DNA of 64,000 nt from Bacillus infantis (lineage in GTDB: Bacteria > Bacillota > Bacilli > Bacillales > Cytobacillaceae): assembly GCF_020171945.1 (NCBI RefSeq), contig NZ_JAIVAP010000021.1, positions 1 through 64,000 on the forward strand. The letters run 5' to 3'. The notes beneath the pieces were generated by a model that did no database searches, had not been told where the DNA came from, and saw nothing but the letters and a program-made list of their open reading frames with translations. Shown one piece after another: positions 7,008-16,200 of this stretch (position 1 is its first letter; each line of letters begins with the position of its first letter). The position numbers and the translations under genes are program-made.

Positions 7008-8163
7008 AAAGGAACTTGAGGACAGCATCCCGGATCATATCACCATGTCAGGCAGGCAGAAGCGGACAATTTTAACAGAGGCAGCCAAACGCCTCGAACG
7101 CAAGCCCCGACGCAGCAGCAGGCTCATTCTGCCCCTTGTCAGTGCTGCCGCTATCCTCGGGCTGTCGGGCATACTTGCCGCACCCTATGTCCAGGAGCAG
7201 CTGGAAGAGAATGAAGTACGGCAGCAGCTTGACGATTCTTTAGAAAAAGTGACGGTTCCAGATGCAAGCTATCCTTCTTTAATCAACTCTCAATATATTG
7301 GGGACACCAAAGAGCTGGTCTACACAGACGGAAAAGGGTTCTATTCCTTTAATAAGGAAACGAAAACAACAGAGACGCTGGTCAAGCCGGAAGAGGGGGC
7401 AGGCTTGTATGAATTTGCTGTGGATGCTCATTGGCTTGTGTGGGACAGCGGGGTAAAGGGTTATGCATTAAATCGGCAGACTCAGGAAATGGAAGAAATT
7501 CCAAACGAGTTATTTGGTGATTATCAGGTTTATGGAAACCTGTTGAGTTATCTTTCTGTAGGTACTGACGATCAATTCACCGGATATAAACTGCTGGATT
7601 TACTGACATTGAAAGAAAGTAATTTGCATGAGCTCACAGGAGAAGGCACAAACAGCCAGACATCCCTTGATGACGGACATATTGTCATACCAGAAACCAT
7701 TGTGGGAGATGGTGAAAAAAGTATTCTTTTTACCCTCTATGACTTGAAAAGCGGGGAAGAGAAAAGGGAGTTCACAGTTCCCTATGACCGGGCTGTGAAT
7801 GTAACACTGACGGATGAGAAAATCTATGCGGAGCTTTACAATGACGAGGGGCCCCCGGTTTTGGCGTATATCAGCCTGGATGACGGAAAGCTCCACAAGG
7901 TAAAGACTCCTACCTTCGATGCTTATGCCGTATACGAAGATTACCTGGCTTTGAGTATACCGGAAAAAGAAGATTCAAATTCGGTCAAACTGTACAGGGT
8001 CATTGATAATCGTGCAGCGGCCCTGCCTTCCTTCGAGCATGTAGAAGAACGGCTGGTAAAACCGAGGTTTACAGATGACGGGGTGCTTGTGGTAAACGGG
8101 GAAGGCGAGGACTTTTCTATGTATCTATTGGATACGGGTAAGGTCGAGGCAAACGGAAATTAA
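6991..8163 (+). CDS. Membrane-anchored probable anti-sigma protein with large extracytoplasmic domain
   Basis: A 390-residue protein with a short cytoplasmic N-terminal region (about 40 residues, basic), one transmembrane helix (about residues 42-62, LILPLVSAAAILGLSGILAA) and an extracytoplasmic region of about 320 residues. The outer part has repeating strands such as YIGDTKELVYTDGKGFYSFN and WLVWDSGVKGYALN, suggestive of a beta-propeller-like fold (inference). It overlaps the ECF sigma gene by 17 bases and is translationally coupled to it, the usual layout of a sigma/anti-sigma pair. No conserved anti-sigma zinc motif (HxxxCxxC) is visible, so binding would be by another N-terminal helix. 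The ATG at 6991 is preferred over a TTG at 6985 because of its spacing from AGGAGGAG. Confidence 0.7.
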   Translation: MPKNIKKELEDSIPDHITMSGRQKRTILTEAAKRLERKPRRSSRLILPLVSAAAILGLSGILAAPYVQEQLEENEVRQQLDDSLEKVTVPDASYPSLINSQYIGDTKELVYTDGKGFYSFNKETKTTETLVKPEEGAGLYEFAVDAHWLVWDSGVKGYALNRQTQEMEEIPNELFGDYQVYGNLLSYLSVGTDDQFTGYKLLDLLTLKESNLHELTGEGTNSQTSLDDGHIVIPETIVGDGEKSILFTLYDLKSGEEKREFTVPYDRAVNVTLTDEKIYAELYNDEGPPVLAYISLDDGKLHKVKTPTFDAYAVYEDYLALSIPEKEDSNSVKLYRVIDNRAAALPSFEHVEERLVKPRFTDDGVLVVNGEGEDFSMYLLDTGKVEANGN

Positions 8164-8192
8164 AAAACGGCACCCATCCAGGTGCCGTTTTC
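8164..8192. terminator. Bidirectional terminator
   Basis: AAAACGGCACC and GGTGCCGTTTT form a perfect 11-bp stem around CATCCA. It serves the convergent anti-sigma-like and MFS genes. Confidence 0.8.
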
Positions 8193-8195
8193 TAT

Positions 8196-9404
8196 TTAAC
8201 CGGCTTTCTCAGCCAGCTCCATCCCGTTTTTCAGGCTCTTGAACCTCAGGTAAAAGGCGCATGTCATGAACAGGGACAAGGCTCCGAAGATGACGCTCAT
8301 ATACTGAAGGCCGACCGCGTCAAGCAGAAATCCGGTCATAAGGAGGACAATCTGGAAGACCAGGCGGTCGAGCATGTTCCGGAAAGAAAAGAAGCGGCCG
8401 TGGAAATCCTTTGGCACCCGTGTCTGGAAGATGGTAGCGGCAGTCGGGAAGAAGCAGCCGACCGCAAAACCGAAAATCAGGAATGCCAGTACAGACAGAA
8501 TAGGTATATCAGCAAAATAAAGGATCAGCTGCGATATGCCGATGATAAAGGAAAAGAAAAACAGGATGCTGTATGGCGAGCTTTTGCCGCTGATTTTTTT
8601 TACCGCAAAGGCGCCGAGCATAAAGGCAACTCCTTCCGCAGTATAAATCCACCCTTTAATGGCCGAGCTGTCCTGAAGCTCGCTGATATTGATGACCATC
8701 AGGTTGAATCCGCCAAGAAATAATAGCGGGACAAGCGTCAATACGAGTGTCATAAACACAATCGGCAGCCCCTTGATGACGGGAAAGACCTCTGAAAAAC
8801 CTGCGGGCTTCTGTTTGACATCTTCCTGCTTCTTTAGTTCCTTCTTCTCGTCAAAGCTAAGGAAGCATGTGAGAATGAATAAGCCCAGATAGGCAGCAAG
8901 GGACAATAGATACAGCATGGATAATGACATGATGACCAGTAATACCCCTGCAACGGCAGTCCCGAGCACACGTGAAAGGGTTGATACATTCATGTACACT
9001 CCATTCAGCTGCAAAAGATCTTTCTCGCCGACCACCATCGGGATGGCTGCCTGGAGGGCAGGGAAATAGAATGCAGCCGAAATCTGCAGGCAGACGAGGA
9101 AGACGACCATCCACCAGACTGAGCCGGTGTGGATGGCGATCAGCATAAAGACAACACTCACAGAGCGGGCGAAGCCGGAAACAAGCATGACAGTTTTCTT
9201 GCTTGCCTGGTCCGTGATTCTGCCGGCTGCCGGACCGACGGCGAGGCCGGCAAGCAGGCCTGCTGCGAGAATAAGAGACTTCAGGAAATCCGAGGCTACC
9301 TTTTCCTGCATAAATTCAAGGTTGCCGATAATCCCAAGCCACAGGCCGAGTCCTGCAATGAACTCCCCTGTCAGTAAAATCCACACATTCTTATTTTTCC
9401 ACAT
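8196..9404 (-). CDS. MFS transporter, DHA3/macrolide-efflux-like
   Basis: A 402-residue major facilitator with about 12 hydrophobic helices and an MFS motif-A-like loop after helix 2 (GRITDQASKKTVM). The N-terminal pattern MWKNKNVWILLTGEFIAGLGLWLG resembles the MFS_3/EntS-like and macrolide-efflux group of drug or siderophore exporters. It is transcribed leftwards from a site between two ECF sigma loci and shares a terminator with the anti-sigma-like gene. The ATG at 9404 has GTGGGG 8 bases upstream. The substrate is unknown. Confidence 0.8.
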   Translation of the reverse strand: MWKNKNVWILLTGEFIAGLGLWLGIIGNLEFMQEKVASDFLKSLILAAGLLAGLAVGPAAGRITDQASKKTVMLVSGFARSVSVVFMLIAIHTGSVWWMVVFLVCLQISAAFYFPALQAAIPMVVGEKDLLQLNGVYMNVSTLSRVLGTAVAGVLLVIMSLSMLYLLSLAAYLGLFILTCFLSFDEKKELKKQEDVKQKPAGFSEVFPVIKGLPIVFMTLVLTLVPLLFLGGFNLMVINISELQDSSAIKGWIYTAEGVAFMLGAFAVKKISGKSSPYSILFFFSFIIGISQLILYFADIPILSVLAFLIFGFAVGCFFPTAATIFQTRVPKDFHGRFFSFRNMLDRLVFQIVLLMTGFLLDAVGLQYMSVIFGALSLFMTCAFYLRFKSLKNGMELAEKAG

Positions 9405-9524
9405 ATCTGCAGCCCCACGTTTCTGATTATTTCGTTTCTCTAAAGATACTACAGAATTGAAATTTAATGAATGGGTTTACAAAAACTTCTTGCTTTATAC
9501 AAAAATAAAGAAAAAATTAGAAAT

Positions 9525-9556
9525 GGAAGTCTTTTTGCGCTTGTGCCCTGTCTAAC
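9525..9556 (+). promoter_or_regulatory. Weak ECF-like promoter
   Basis: TGTCTAAC (9549-9556) matches the -10 of the ECF-type promoter at 6419-6449. The expected -35 is degenerate: GGAAGT at 9525 is the best candidate, about 2 bases too far. It may use another sigma factor. Confidence 0.3.
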
Positions 9557-9585
9557 ATGTAGAAATAAAAAAAGGGGGTATCTCC

Positions 9586-10107
9586 TTGGATACAGCAAAA
9601 TTAATTAAGAAAGCCCGGAAAGGGGATGATGAAGCTTTTTATGAGCTGGTGCAAGCGCACAAAGTGCAGCTGCTTAAAATTGCCTATTCTTATTTGAGAA
9701 ACGAGGAGGAAGCGCTTGAAGCCTTGCAGGAGGTCACATTCAGGGCATACCGATCCATCCGCAGCCTGAAACAGGCAGATTATTTTTCCACCTGGCTGAT
9801 CCGGATCATGCTTAACTACTGCCATGATCAAAGCAGAAAGAAGAAAAGAGCAGCACCTTTGGATCTAACAGAATCATTGGCAGAGACCTACAATTACAGC
9901 CAAGCGCTTGAAATTGAGGAAGCATTGGAAAAAATAGATTCAAAGTGCAGGGAAGTTATTATCCTGAAGTATTATCATGATATGAAAATAAAAGAAATCG
10001 CGAACCTGCTTGAAAGTCCGGAAAGTACCATTAAAACATGGCTGTACAAAGGGCTTAAGGCTCTTCGTGAGCAGCTGGGGGAAAGAGGTGAAGCCAATGT
10101 TCAGTAA
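9586..10107 (+). CDS. ECF-family sigma factor (paired with a DUF4179 protein)
   Basis: A 173-residue ECF sigma factor. Region 2 contains LLKIAYSYLRNEEEALEALQEVTFRAYRSIRSLKQADYFSTWLIRI. Region 4 has the HTH MKIKEIANLLESPESTIKTWLYKGLKALREQL. It is clearly paralogous to the sigma factor at 54093: both start MD.xK, share the ALEA.QE and YFSTWL blocks and are followed by a DUF4179-type membrane protein. The TTG start at 9586 has AAAGGGGGT upstream. Its 3' end overlaps the next gene by 11 bases. Confidence 0.9.
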   Translation: MDTAKLIKKARKGDDEAFYELVQAHKVQLLKIAYSYLRNEEEALEALQEVTFRAYRSIRSLKQADYFSTWLIRIMLNYCHDQSRKKKRAAPLDLTESLAETYNYSQALEIEEALEKIDSKCREVIILKYYHDMKIKEIANLLESPESTIKTWLYKGLKALREQLGERGEANVQ

Positions 10108-11407
10108 TGAAGAGAGGGAGCTGGACCGTTCAAGGAAAGAACTGGACCGTTTAATGGTTTCAAATGAGCTGGCAGACCAGGCCATCATGGCTGGAATCAG
10201 GCAGGCTAAAGCGGCAGGAAGGAGAAGGAAAAAGTATGCCTCTCTTTTTACGGCCGCGGCCGCGGCTCTCATTTTGCTGTTTTCTGTTAAAGGAGGCAGC
10301 ACGATGGCTGAGTATTTCTCTAATTTGCCGGGCCTTGAGAAAGTCATGGAGCTTGTCAGCGGCGACAGAGGTCTGACGGCAGCTGCTGAAAATGAATATA
10401 TACAAAGAATCGGGACATCTGCTGAACAAAATGGTATAAAGGCAACGCTGGACTCTGCGATTTACGATGAACAGGCATTGATTCTTTTTTACAGCTATGA
10501 GGCAGAAAATAAAACTGCAGATGTTTACACGACAGATATAAACCTGCTTGACCGGGAAGGAAATAAGCTGCCATACCAAGCGAATCATGGGACTTATTGG
10601 ACTGCGGACAGAGAAGATTTGCATGAAATCCGTTTTCAGCTGGATGATGCGGCAGACCTTCCTGATGAATTAAGCCTTTCAATGGGTTTCACAGTGAATG
10701 ACAGCCGCCAGTCTGAATCGGTCGTTCTGCCGTTTGCACTGGATAAAGAGAAGCTGGCTGAGAAAAAGGTGTACAGCCTGAATAAAACAGTAACGGTTGA
10801 AGGGCAGAAGATGACTGTAAAGGATGTCAGCATATATCCATCACAGACAGCGGTGAGAATTGCATTTGATCCGGATAATACGAAAAAAATCTTTGGGTTT
10901 AACGATCTCCATATCGCTGATGAAAATGGGGGCAAGTGGAAGGTCAATCATGTAAGAGATGTAAAAGTGAATGACAACGAATCTGTCATTTATTTAGAAA
11001 GCAGTTATTTTGCAGATCCGAAAGAATTGTATCTGCGCTTTAACTCCATCCGGGCTCTTGATAAGGATGAACTCATTGTCCGGGTGAACCCTTCAAAGAA
11101 TAAGATCATAAAGGCGCCGGAGGATGGAAAGCTGAAATCAGCAAGTGTTTTTAAAGATGAGCTGCAGCTTAAACTGGAAGCACCTTTCAGCTTTTTGGAT
11201 ACAATGATTTTCATGCATGCAGCCGATCTGGAAGGCAGGACTATTGGAGAGGGGCTGTCTTTTGGGGCAGGCGGTTCGCCAGTCGATAAGGATATCACCT
11301 ATTATGTTCCGTATCCAAAGGAAGAAGCCAGTGAGCAGGATATCCTTCTCGAGCTTCTGGACTACCCTGCATCCATCAACGGGAATGCAGAAATAAAATT
11401 AAAATGA
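10097..11407 (+). CDS. DUF4179-type membrane anti-sigma/sensor protein
   Basis: A 436-residue single-pass protein. The first 45 residues are charged and cytoplasmic, one helix follows (about 47-62, YASLFTAAAAALILLFSV), and the rest lies outside. The segment after the helix (STMAEYFSNLPGLEKVMELVSGDRGLTAAAENEYIQRIG...NGIKATLDSAIYDEQALILFYSYE) is typical of DUF4179, and the C-terminal half looks like the beta-rich DUF5643 partner domain. These proteins are usually encoded after ECF sigma genes and are thought to hold the sigma factor at the membrane. I chose the ATG at 10097, which has AGAGGTGA upstream and overlaps the sigma gene by 11 bases. A strong terminator follows. Confidence 0.8.
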   Translation: MFSNEERELDRSRKELDRLMVSNELADQAIMAGIRQAKAAGRRRKKYASLFTAAAAALILLFSVKGGSTMAEYFSNLPGLEKVMELVSGDRGLTAAAENEYIQRIGTSAEQNGIKATLDSAIYDEQALILFYSYEAENKTADVYTTDINLLDREGNKLPYQANHGTYWTADREDLHEIRFQLDDAADLPDELSLSMGFTVNDSRQSESVVLPFALDKEKLAEKKVYSLNKTVTVEGQKMTVKDVSIYPSQTAVRIAFDPDNTKKIFGFNDLHIADENGGKWKVNHVRDVKVNDNESVIYLESSYFADPKELYLRFNSIRALDKDELIVRVNPSKNKIIKAPEDGKLKSASVFKDELQLKLEAPFSFLDTMIFMHAADLEGRTIGEGLSFGAGGSPVDKDITYYVPYPKEEASEQDILLELLDYPASINGNAEIKLK

Positions 11408-11408
11408 A

Positions 11409-11445
11409 AAAAGGGGTATCCTCACATCTGGAGGATACCCCTTTT
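11409..11445. terminator. Strong bidirectional terminator
   Basis: A perfect 15-bp stem, AAAAGGGGTATCCTC/GAGGATACCCCTTTT, with a 7-base loop. It lies between the convergent DUF4179 and MFS genes. Confidence 0.85.
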
Positions 11446-11449
11446 CTAA

Positions 11450-12649
11450 CTACATTGCATCAGCAGCTGACCGTAAAGCATGATCTTTCCTGCCATGCAG
11501 GAAATAATACAGTACAGCAGACAGCAGGATCAGGGCGCCCATCATGATATACAGGCTGCTGTAGCCTGTTATGGGAATGACAAGGCCGAGCAGGTATGGG
11601 CCGAATCCAAGGCCTGCGTCAAGGAAAATAAAGAAAGTCGAAGTGGCAAGACCCAGCCGGTGCGGAGCCGTCAGCTTGACGGCGATCGCCTGTGTGCTTG
11701 ACTGCATATTTCCAAACCCAAGGCCGATCAGGACACCTGATAAGAGCAGGACAAAGCTTGACCCTGCTGTGCTTAACAGGAGCATGCCGGCTGCGAACAG
11801 GATGAATGCCGGATACATGACATAGTTGGCGCCCTTCAGGTCCATCATGCGCCCTGTAAACGGGCGGGACAGCAGGACGGCGACTGCATAGACGATAAAG
11901 AAGAAGCTTGCAGCGTCCACAAGATCAAGCTCCATTGCATAGAAATTGATGAATGATAGGACACTGGAATAGCAAAACGCGATAGCGAGGGTGATGACCG
12001 CAATCGGCAGCGCTTTTGGTTCCACAAAGTCCGAAACCCTGAAGCCTTTTGCTTCTGCGCTCTTCGGAGAGCCTGTGACAGGCGGGACAGTGACAAGAAA
12101 GGCAGTCGCAAGGCTTATAATCCCCAATGCCAGGCAGAAGCTGAATATCATTTCAAAGCTTGTATGCTGGCTCATATAAATCCCGATGAACGGTCCGACG
12201 GCTGTTGCCAGTGTCGCGCTCATGCTATAGTAGCCGATCCCCTCGCCTTTACGGGCTGCCGGAATGATCTGCGCAACGATTGTACCTGTAGCGGTGCTGG
12301 CCATGCCAAGCGTAATTCCGTGAACGAAGCGGTTGGCCAGAAGAAAGGCAACCCCGGCATGGACAAAATATAAAAGAGTCGTCAGCGTAAAGAAAATCAG
12401 ACCGATGAAAAGCATTCTTTTGCGGCCGACCAGATCGATATAGCGCCCGATGAACAGCCTGCCGATGAGCGTCCCGATAATAAAGATCCCTGTTACAAGT
12501 CCGGCCTGGCTTGTCGATGCATCATATTCATTGACGGCATAGACAGAGATGGTGACCATCAGCAAATAAAAGACAAGTGTTAAAAAAAAGTTGATGGAGG
12601 ATACAACGATGAAGTCCTTCGTCCAAAGTTTTGCTTCTGAGCTGTTCAA
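11450..12649 (-). CDS. MFS transporter, DHA1-like
   Basis: A 399-residue major facilitator with about 12 helices and the motif-A loop GRLFIGRYIDLVGRKRML after helix 2, plus a degenerate repeat SRPFTGRMMDLKGANYVM between helices 8 and 9. It belongs to the drug:H+ antiporter (DHA1)-type sugar/drug efflux group. The TTG start at 12649 lies within a TTGA overlap with the stop of the MarR gene, and AGGGGGAAG lies upstream, so it is co-transcribed and coupled with marR. By context, export is probably induced when a ligand releases the MarR repressor. Confidence 0.8.
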   Translation of the reverse strand: MNSSEAKLWTKDFIVVSSINFFLTLVFYLLMVTISVYAVNEYDASTSQAGLVTGIFIIGTLIGRLFIGRYIDLVGRKRMLFIGLIFFTLTTLLYFVHAGVAFLLANRFVHGITLGMASTATGTIVAQIIPAARKGEGIGYYSMSATLATAVGPFIGIYMSQHTSFEMIFSFCLALGIISLATAFLVTVPPVTGSPKSAEAKGFRVSDFVEPKALPIAVITLAIAFCYSSVLSFINFYAMELDLVDAASFFFIVYAVAVLLSRPFTGRMMDLKGANYVMYPAFILFAAGMLLLSTAGSSFVLLLSGVLIGLGFGNMQSSTQAIAVKLTAPHRLGLATSTFFIFLDAGLGFGPYLLGLVIPITGYSSLYIMMGALILLSAVLYYFLHGRKDHALRSAADAM

Positions 12650-13089
12650 TGTGCTTCCCCCTGTTCCATTAAGTTGCTGCGGATGCCTTCCATGATGCGA
12701 ATGGCTTCGAGCTGTTCTTCTTCTGTAAAACCTTTAAGGATTCTCTGCTCGAATTCATCAATGGTCAGCCGCACTTCACAGTAGACTTTATGGCCGAGCT
12801 CTGTGAGCTGCATCCTTTTTTCACGGCGGTCTTTGCTTGGCATCTGCTCCACAAAGCCGAGCTCCTCCAGCCGGGTGATTGTCCGTGTGACGGTCGGTTT
12901 TTCAACTCCCTGGTAATGGGAAAGCTCAACGAGAGTGGCTGAGCCGAAATTGGCAATATAATATAAAATCGTCCATTGCGCCCTCTGAAGCAGATGCTGT
13001 GCAAGAAGCTGGTTAAGCTTATTTTCAAACGGGCGGTAGAGCATCAATAGCTGATGAAAGAACTTCTGAAACGTTTTAATGGCAAACAC
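12646..13089 (-). CDS. MarR-family transcriptional regulator
   Basis: A winged-helix regulator of the MarR family, about 145-150 residues. The recognition region is SATLVELSHYQGVEKPTVTRTITRLEELGFVEQMPSKDRREKRMQLTELG, with the wing DRREKR. The start is uncertain. A GTG at 13089 is given here; a TTG at 13110 has no ribosome site, and the best site (AGAGGTG) is ideally placed for an ATT at 13083. It forms an operon with the MFS exporter and probably represses it and itself through the palindrome just upstream (13117-13135). Confidence 0.85.
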   Translation of the reverse strand: MFAIKTFQKFFHQLLMLYRPFENKLNQLLAQHLLQRAQWTILYYIANFGSATLVELSHYQGVEKPTVTRTITRLEELGFVEQMPSKDRREKRMQLTELGHKVYCEVRLTIDEFEQRILKGFTEEEQLEAIRIMEGIRSNLMEQGEAH

Positions 13090-13116
13090 CTCTATACATT
13101 TAGTTATCAATGGTAA

Positions 13117-13135
13117 TAGTTACTTTAGGTAACTA
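13117..13135. promoter_or_regulatory. Perfect palindrome, probable MarR operator
   Basis: TAGTTAC-TTTAG-GTAACTA is an exact 7-5-7 inverted repeat just upstream of the MarR coding region. This size and AT-rich symmetry are typical of MarR-family operators. A partial further copy, TAGTTAT, lies at 13101-13107. Confidence 0.7.
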
Positions 13136-13281
13136 TAATAATATAACAGAAAAGGTCTGCCTCTGTCCAGGGTACAGGCCATAATTTTACAATTATCAGG
13201 CAGATCGGCAGGAAAGAGAAATAGGGTTTTCCCTGTCTCTATGATAAAATTTCAATATCAATAATGGACGAGGGGATATAG

Positions 13282-16200
13282 TTGAACATTCAATTGGACA
13301 GCAAAAAAATAAAAGAATCGTGCGGGCTGGTTTCTTTTAGGAAAGGAGATTCTTTCTACCGCTCCAGGAAGGTAGTATTCAGCCGCTTTGAGCCGGATTA
13401 CTGTGAGGCAGATGTGATGGCTGCCGAGGATTTCCATGTCAGCATCCAGGGGGACGGGAAAGGCGGCTATCATGCGGACTGCAGCTGTCCGAGGCTTGCT
13501 TCAGTCAAAACAGACTGCCAGCATATTGCGGCCGTCCTGCTGGCGATTCTTGATCATCAGAAAAATGGCACAGCCCCATTTATGGATGTGGAGGGAGAGG
13601 GGCATGAGTCGCTGGCAGAAGGGCTGCTGACAATTTTCGAAAAAGAGCCTTCCCGCTCAAGCGGGGAACAGCTGCACTTCGAGAACAGGCAGCCTGCAGA
13701 GGCCTGCTTTACATGCATGCCGATATCTCTTGCAGATGGAAGCACCATGCTGGGAATCGAAGCCAGCATAGCCCTGCACCCGGTCAGGGACATCAGGAAA
13801 TTCCTTATGGATGTAAAAGAAAGAAGCCAGAGTATAGTTTCCCCCTTCTTTACATACGAACCTGCCGGGCATTATTTCCGGAAAGAGGATGATGCTGTTC
13901 TCCAGGAGCTGATGCGGATCATTGAGGATGAGCAGGCCCATAAAGAAGGGCAGACTTTAGACGGGGACCCGTCTATCCTATTAATCCCGCCTACCTCCTG
14001 GAGACGGCTCCTTTCCCTTCTCACAGCTGCCCCGAATGCTCAGCATAAAAATGAAGGGCATGTATACGAAGGCATCAGCTTGCCGGGCGACCCGCTGCCA
14101 TTGACGTTCCGTTTTGAGCTGAACGAAAACAAAGGCGGCCGGCTTGTGGTGAAGGGCATGGACAAAATATTGATTCTGCAGGCATATCAGTCTGTCTTGT
14201 ACCGGGGAATGATATATCAGCTTGAAAATGAGGACTGCAAGCGCCTCGCAGACCTGAAGGGGATGCTCGCTGCTTCAGGGACAGACCGGATTCCCATCCA
14301 AAAGGAGCAGGTCGGCTTTCTGCTGGAAAAGGTCGTACCAGGATTGAAAAAACTGGGAGAAGTGCATCTTCCGGGCGGTATGAAGACTCAGCTCATTCAA
14401 TCTCCGCTGACAGCCAAGCTCTACTTGGACCGCCTGAAAAACAGGCTCCTGGCAAGCCTTGAATTTCAGTATGATCAAGTCGTCTTTAATCCGCTTGAGG
14501 AGAAGGAGTTCCATACAGATTTCCTTCTGATCAGGGATGAGGAAAAAGAAAGAGCTATCCTCGAAGTGATGGAGGAAAGCAGCTTTGCCAGAACCGACAG
14601 CGGCTATTATCTCCAGAATGAAGAGCTGGAATATGAATTCCTGTACCGGCAGCTTCCAAAGCTTCAGACGATGGTCAAGGTCTATGCGACAACCGCGATC
14701 AGGAACCGCATCTTCAGGGAAAGCCTCCATCCGCGCATTTCCGTTAAAGTGAAAAAAGAACGGACCAATTGGCTGGAATTCAAATTTGCCATGGATGGAA
14801 TCCCCGAGCATGAAATCCGCGGCCTTTTGGCTTCTCTTGAGGAAAAAAGGAAATATTACAGGCTGCGGGATGGGGCGCTGCTTTCTCTTGAGTCCAGGGA
14901 ATTTGATGAGATCAGGCGGTTTTTGAATGAGGTTCCTGCCCAGGATGAGAATCTGGAAGAGGGACTGAACATGCCTATTGTCCCGGCGCTCCGCCTTATG
15001 GGATCGCTGGAGGAAGGGGAAGTATTCAGCTTTGAAGATTCTTTCCGGAGCTTTCTCGAGGAGGTCCGGACCCCTGGCAGCCGCCAATTTGCCGTACCTG
15101 AAAGCCTGGAGCCTGTGCTGCGTGACTACCAGAAGCAAGGGTATCAGTGGCTGAAAACGCTGGCGGGCTATGGTTTCGGCGGAATCCTTGCAGATGATAT
15201 GGGTCTGGGAAAGACGCTCCAGGCTATCGCCTATATCCTGTCCGAGCTTCCGGCAATCAGGAGGACCCGGCAGCCTGCCCTGATCGTATGCCCATCCTCC
15301 CTGACCTATAACTGGCAGAGTGAATTTGAAAGATTCGCACCGAAGATCAAGAGCATAGTGATGGACGGAAGCAAAGCTGAAAGGGAGAAGATGCTGGCAG
15401 AAGCAGGAGAGCTGGATGTCCTGATTGTGTCATATCCGCTGCTCCGCAAGGACATCAGCAGCTATGAGAAACAGCATTTCAGCACAGTCTTTTTCGACGA
15501 GGCACAGGCGTTTAAAAATCCTGTCACCCAAACGGCAAGGACGGTTAAAAAGATCCAGGCAGGAAACCGGTTCGCGCTTACAGGGACACCGATTGAAAAC
15601 TCTTTGGAGGAGCTATGGTCGATTTTTCATGTGATCTTCCCGGAGCTATTCCAGGGACTCCGCGAGTTCAGCTTTCTGGGCAGAAAAACGATCAGCAGGA
15701 GGACCAGCCTTTTCCTCCTCAGGAGATTAAAGTCGGATGTGCTTTCAGAGCTCCCGGAAAAAACAGAATATCTTGAGTCGGCCGAGCTGCTGCCGGATCA
15801 GAAGAAGCTGTATGCTGCCTATCTGGCCAAGCTCCGCCATGACACACTCAAGCATCTGGACAAAGACACCCTCCGAAAAAACAAGATTCGGATCCTTGCC
15901 GGGCTCACCAGGCTGAGGCAGATCTGCTGCCATCCGGCTCTGTTCGTGGACGGCTATAAGGGAAGCTCTGCGAAATATGAGCAGCTGCTCCAGATCATTA
16001 AAGAATCACGTTTGTCCGGCAGGAGGGTGCTGATTTTTTCCCAATTTACGAAAATGCTCGATATGATCGGCAGGGAATTGGCCAGGCAGGGCATCGGCTT
16101 TTTCTACCTGGATGGACAGACTCCCTCAGAGGAGAGGGTCAAGCTGTGCGGGCGCTTTAACAGCGGTGAGCATGACTTTTTCCTGATTTCCCTGAAGGCG

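Noticed and set aside
10246-10268. GC-rich palindromic stretch (repeated GGCCGC) as a site of interest
   Set aside because: It encodes an alanine run in the membrane helix of the DUF4179 protein and needs no other explanation.
14275-15138. Long open frame on the minus strand opposite the SNF2 gene
   Set aside because: It has no ribosome binding site, no recognisable domain and lies fully within a well-supported gene on the other strand.
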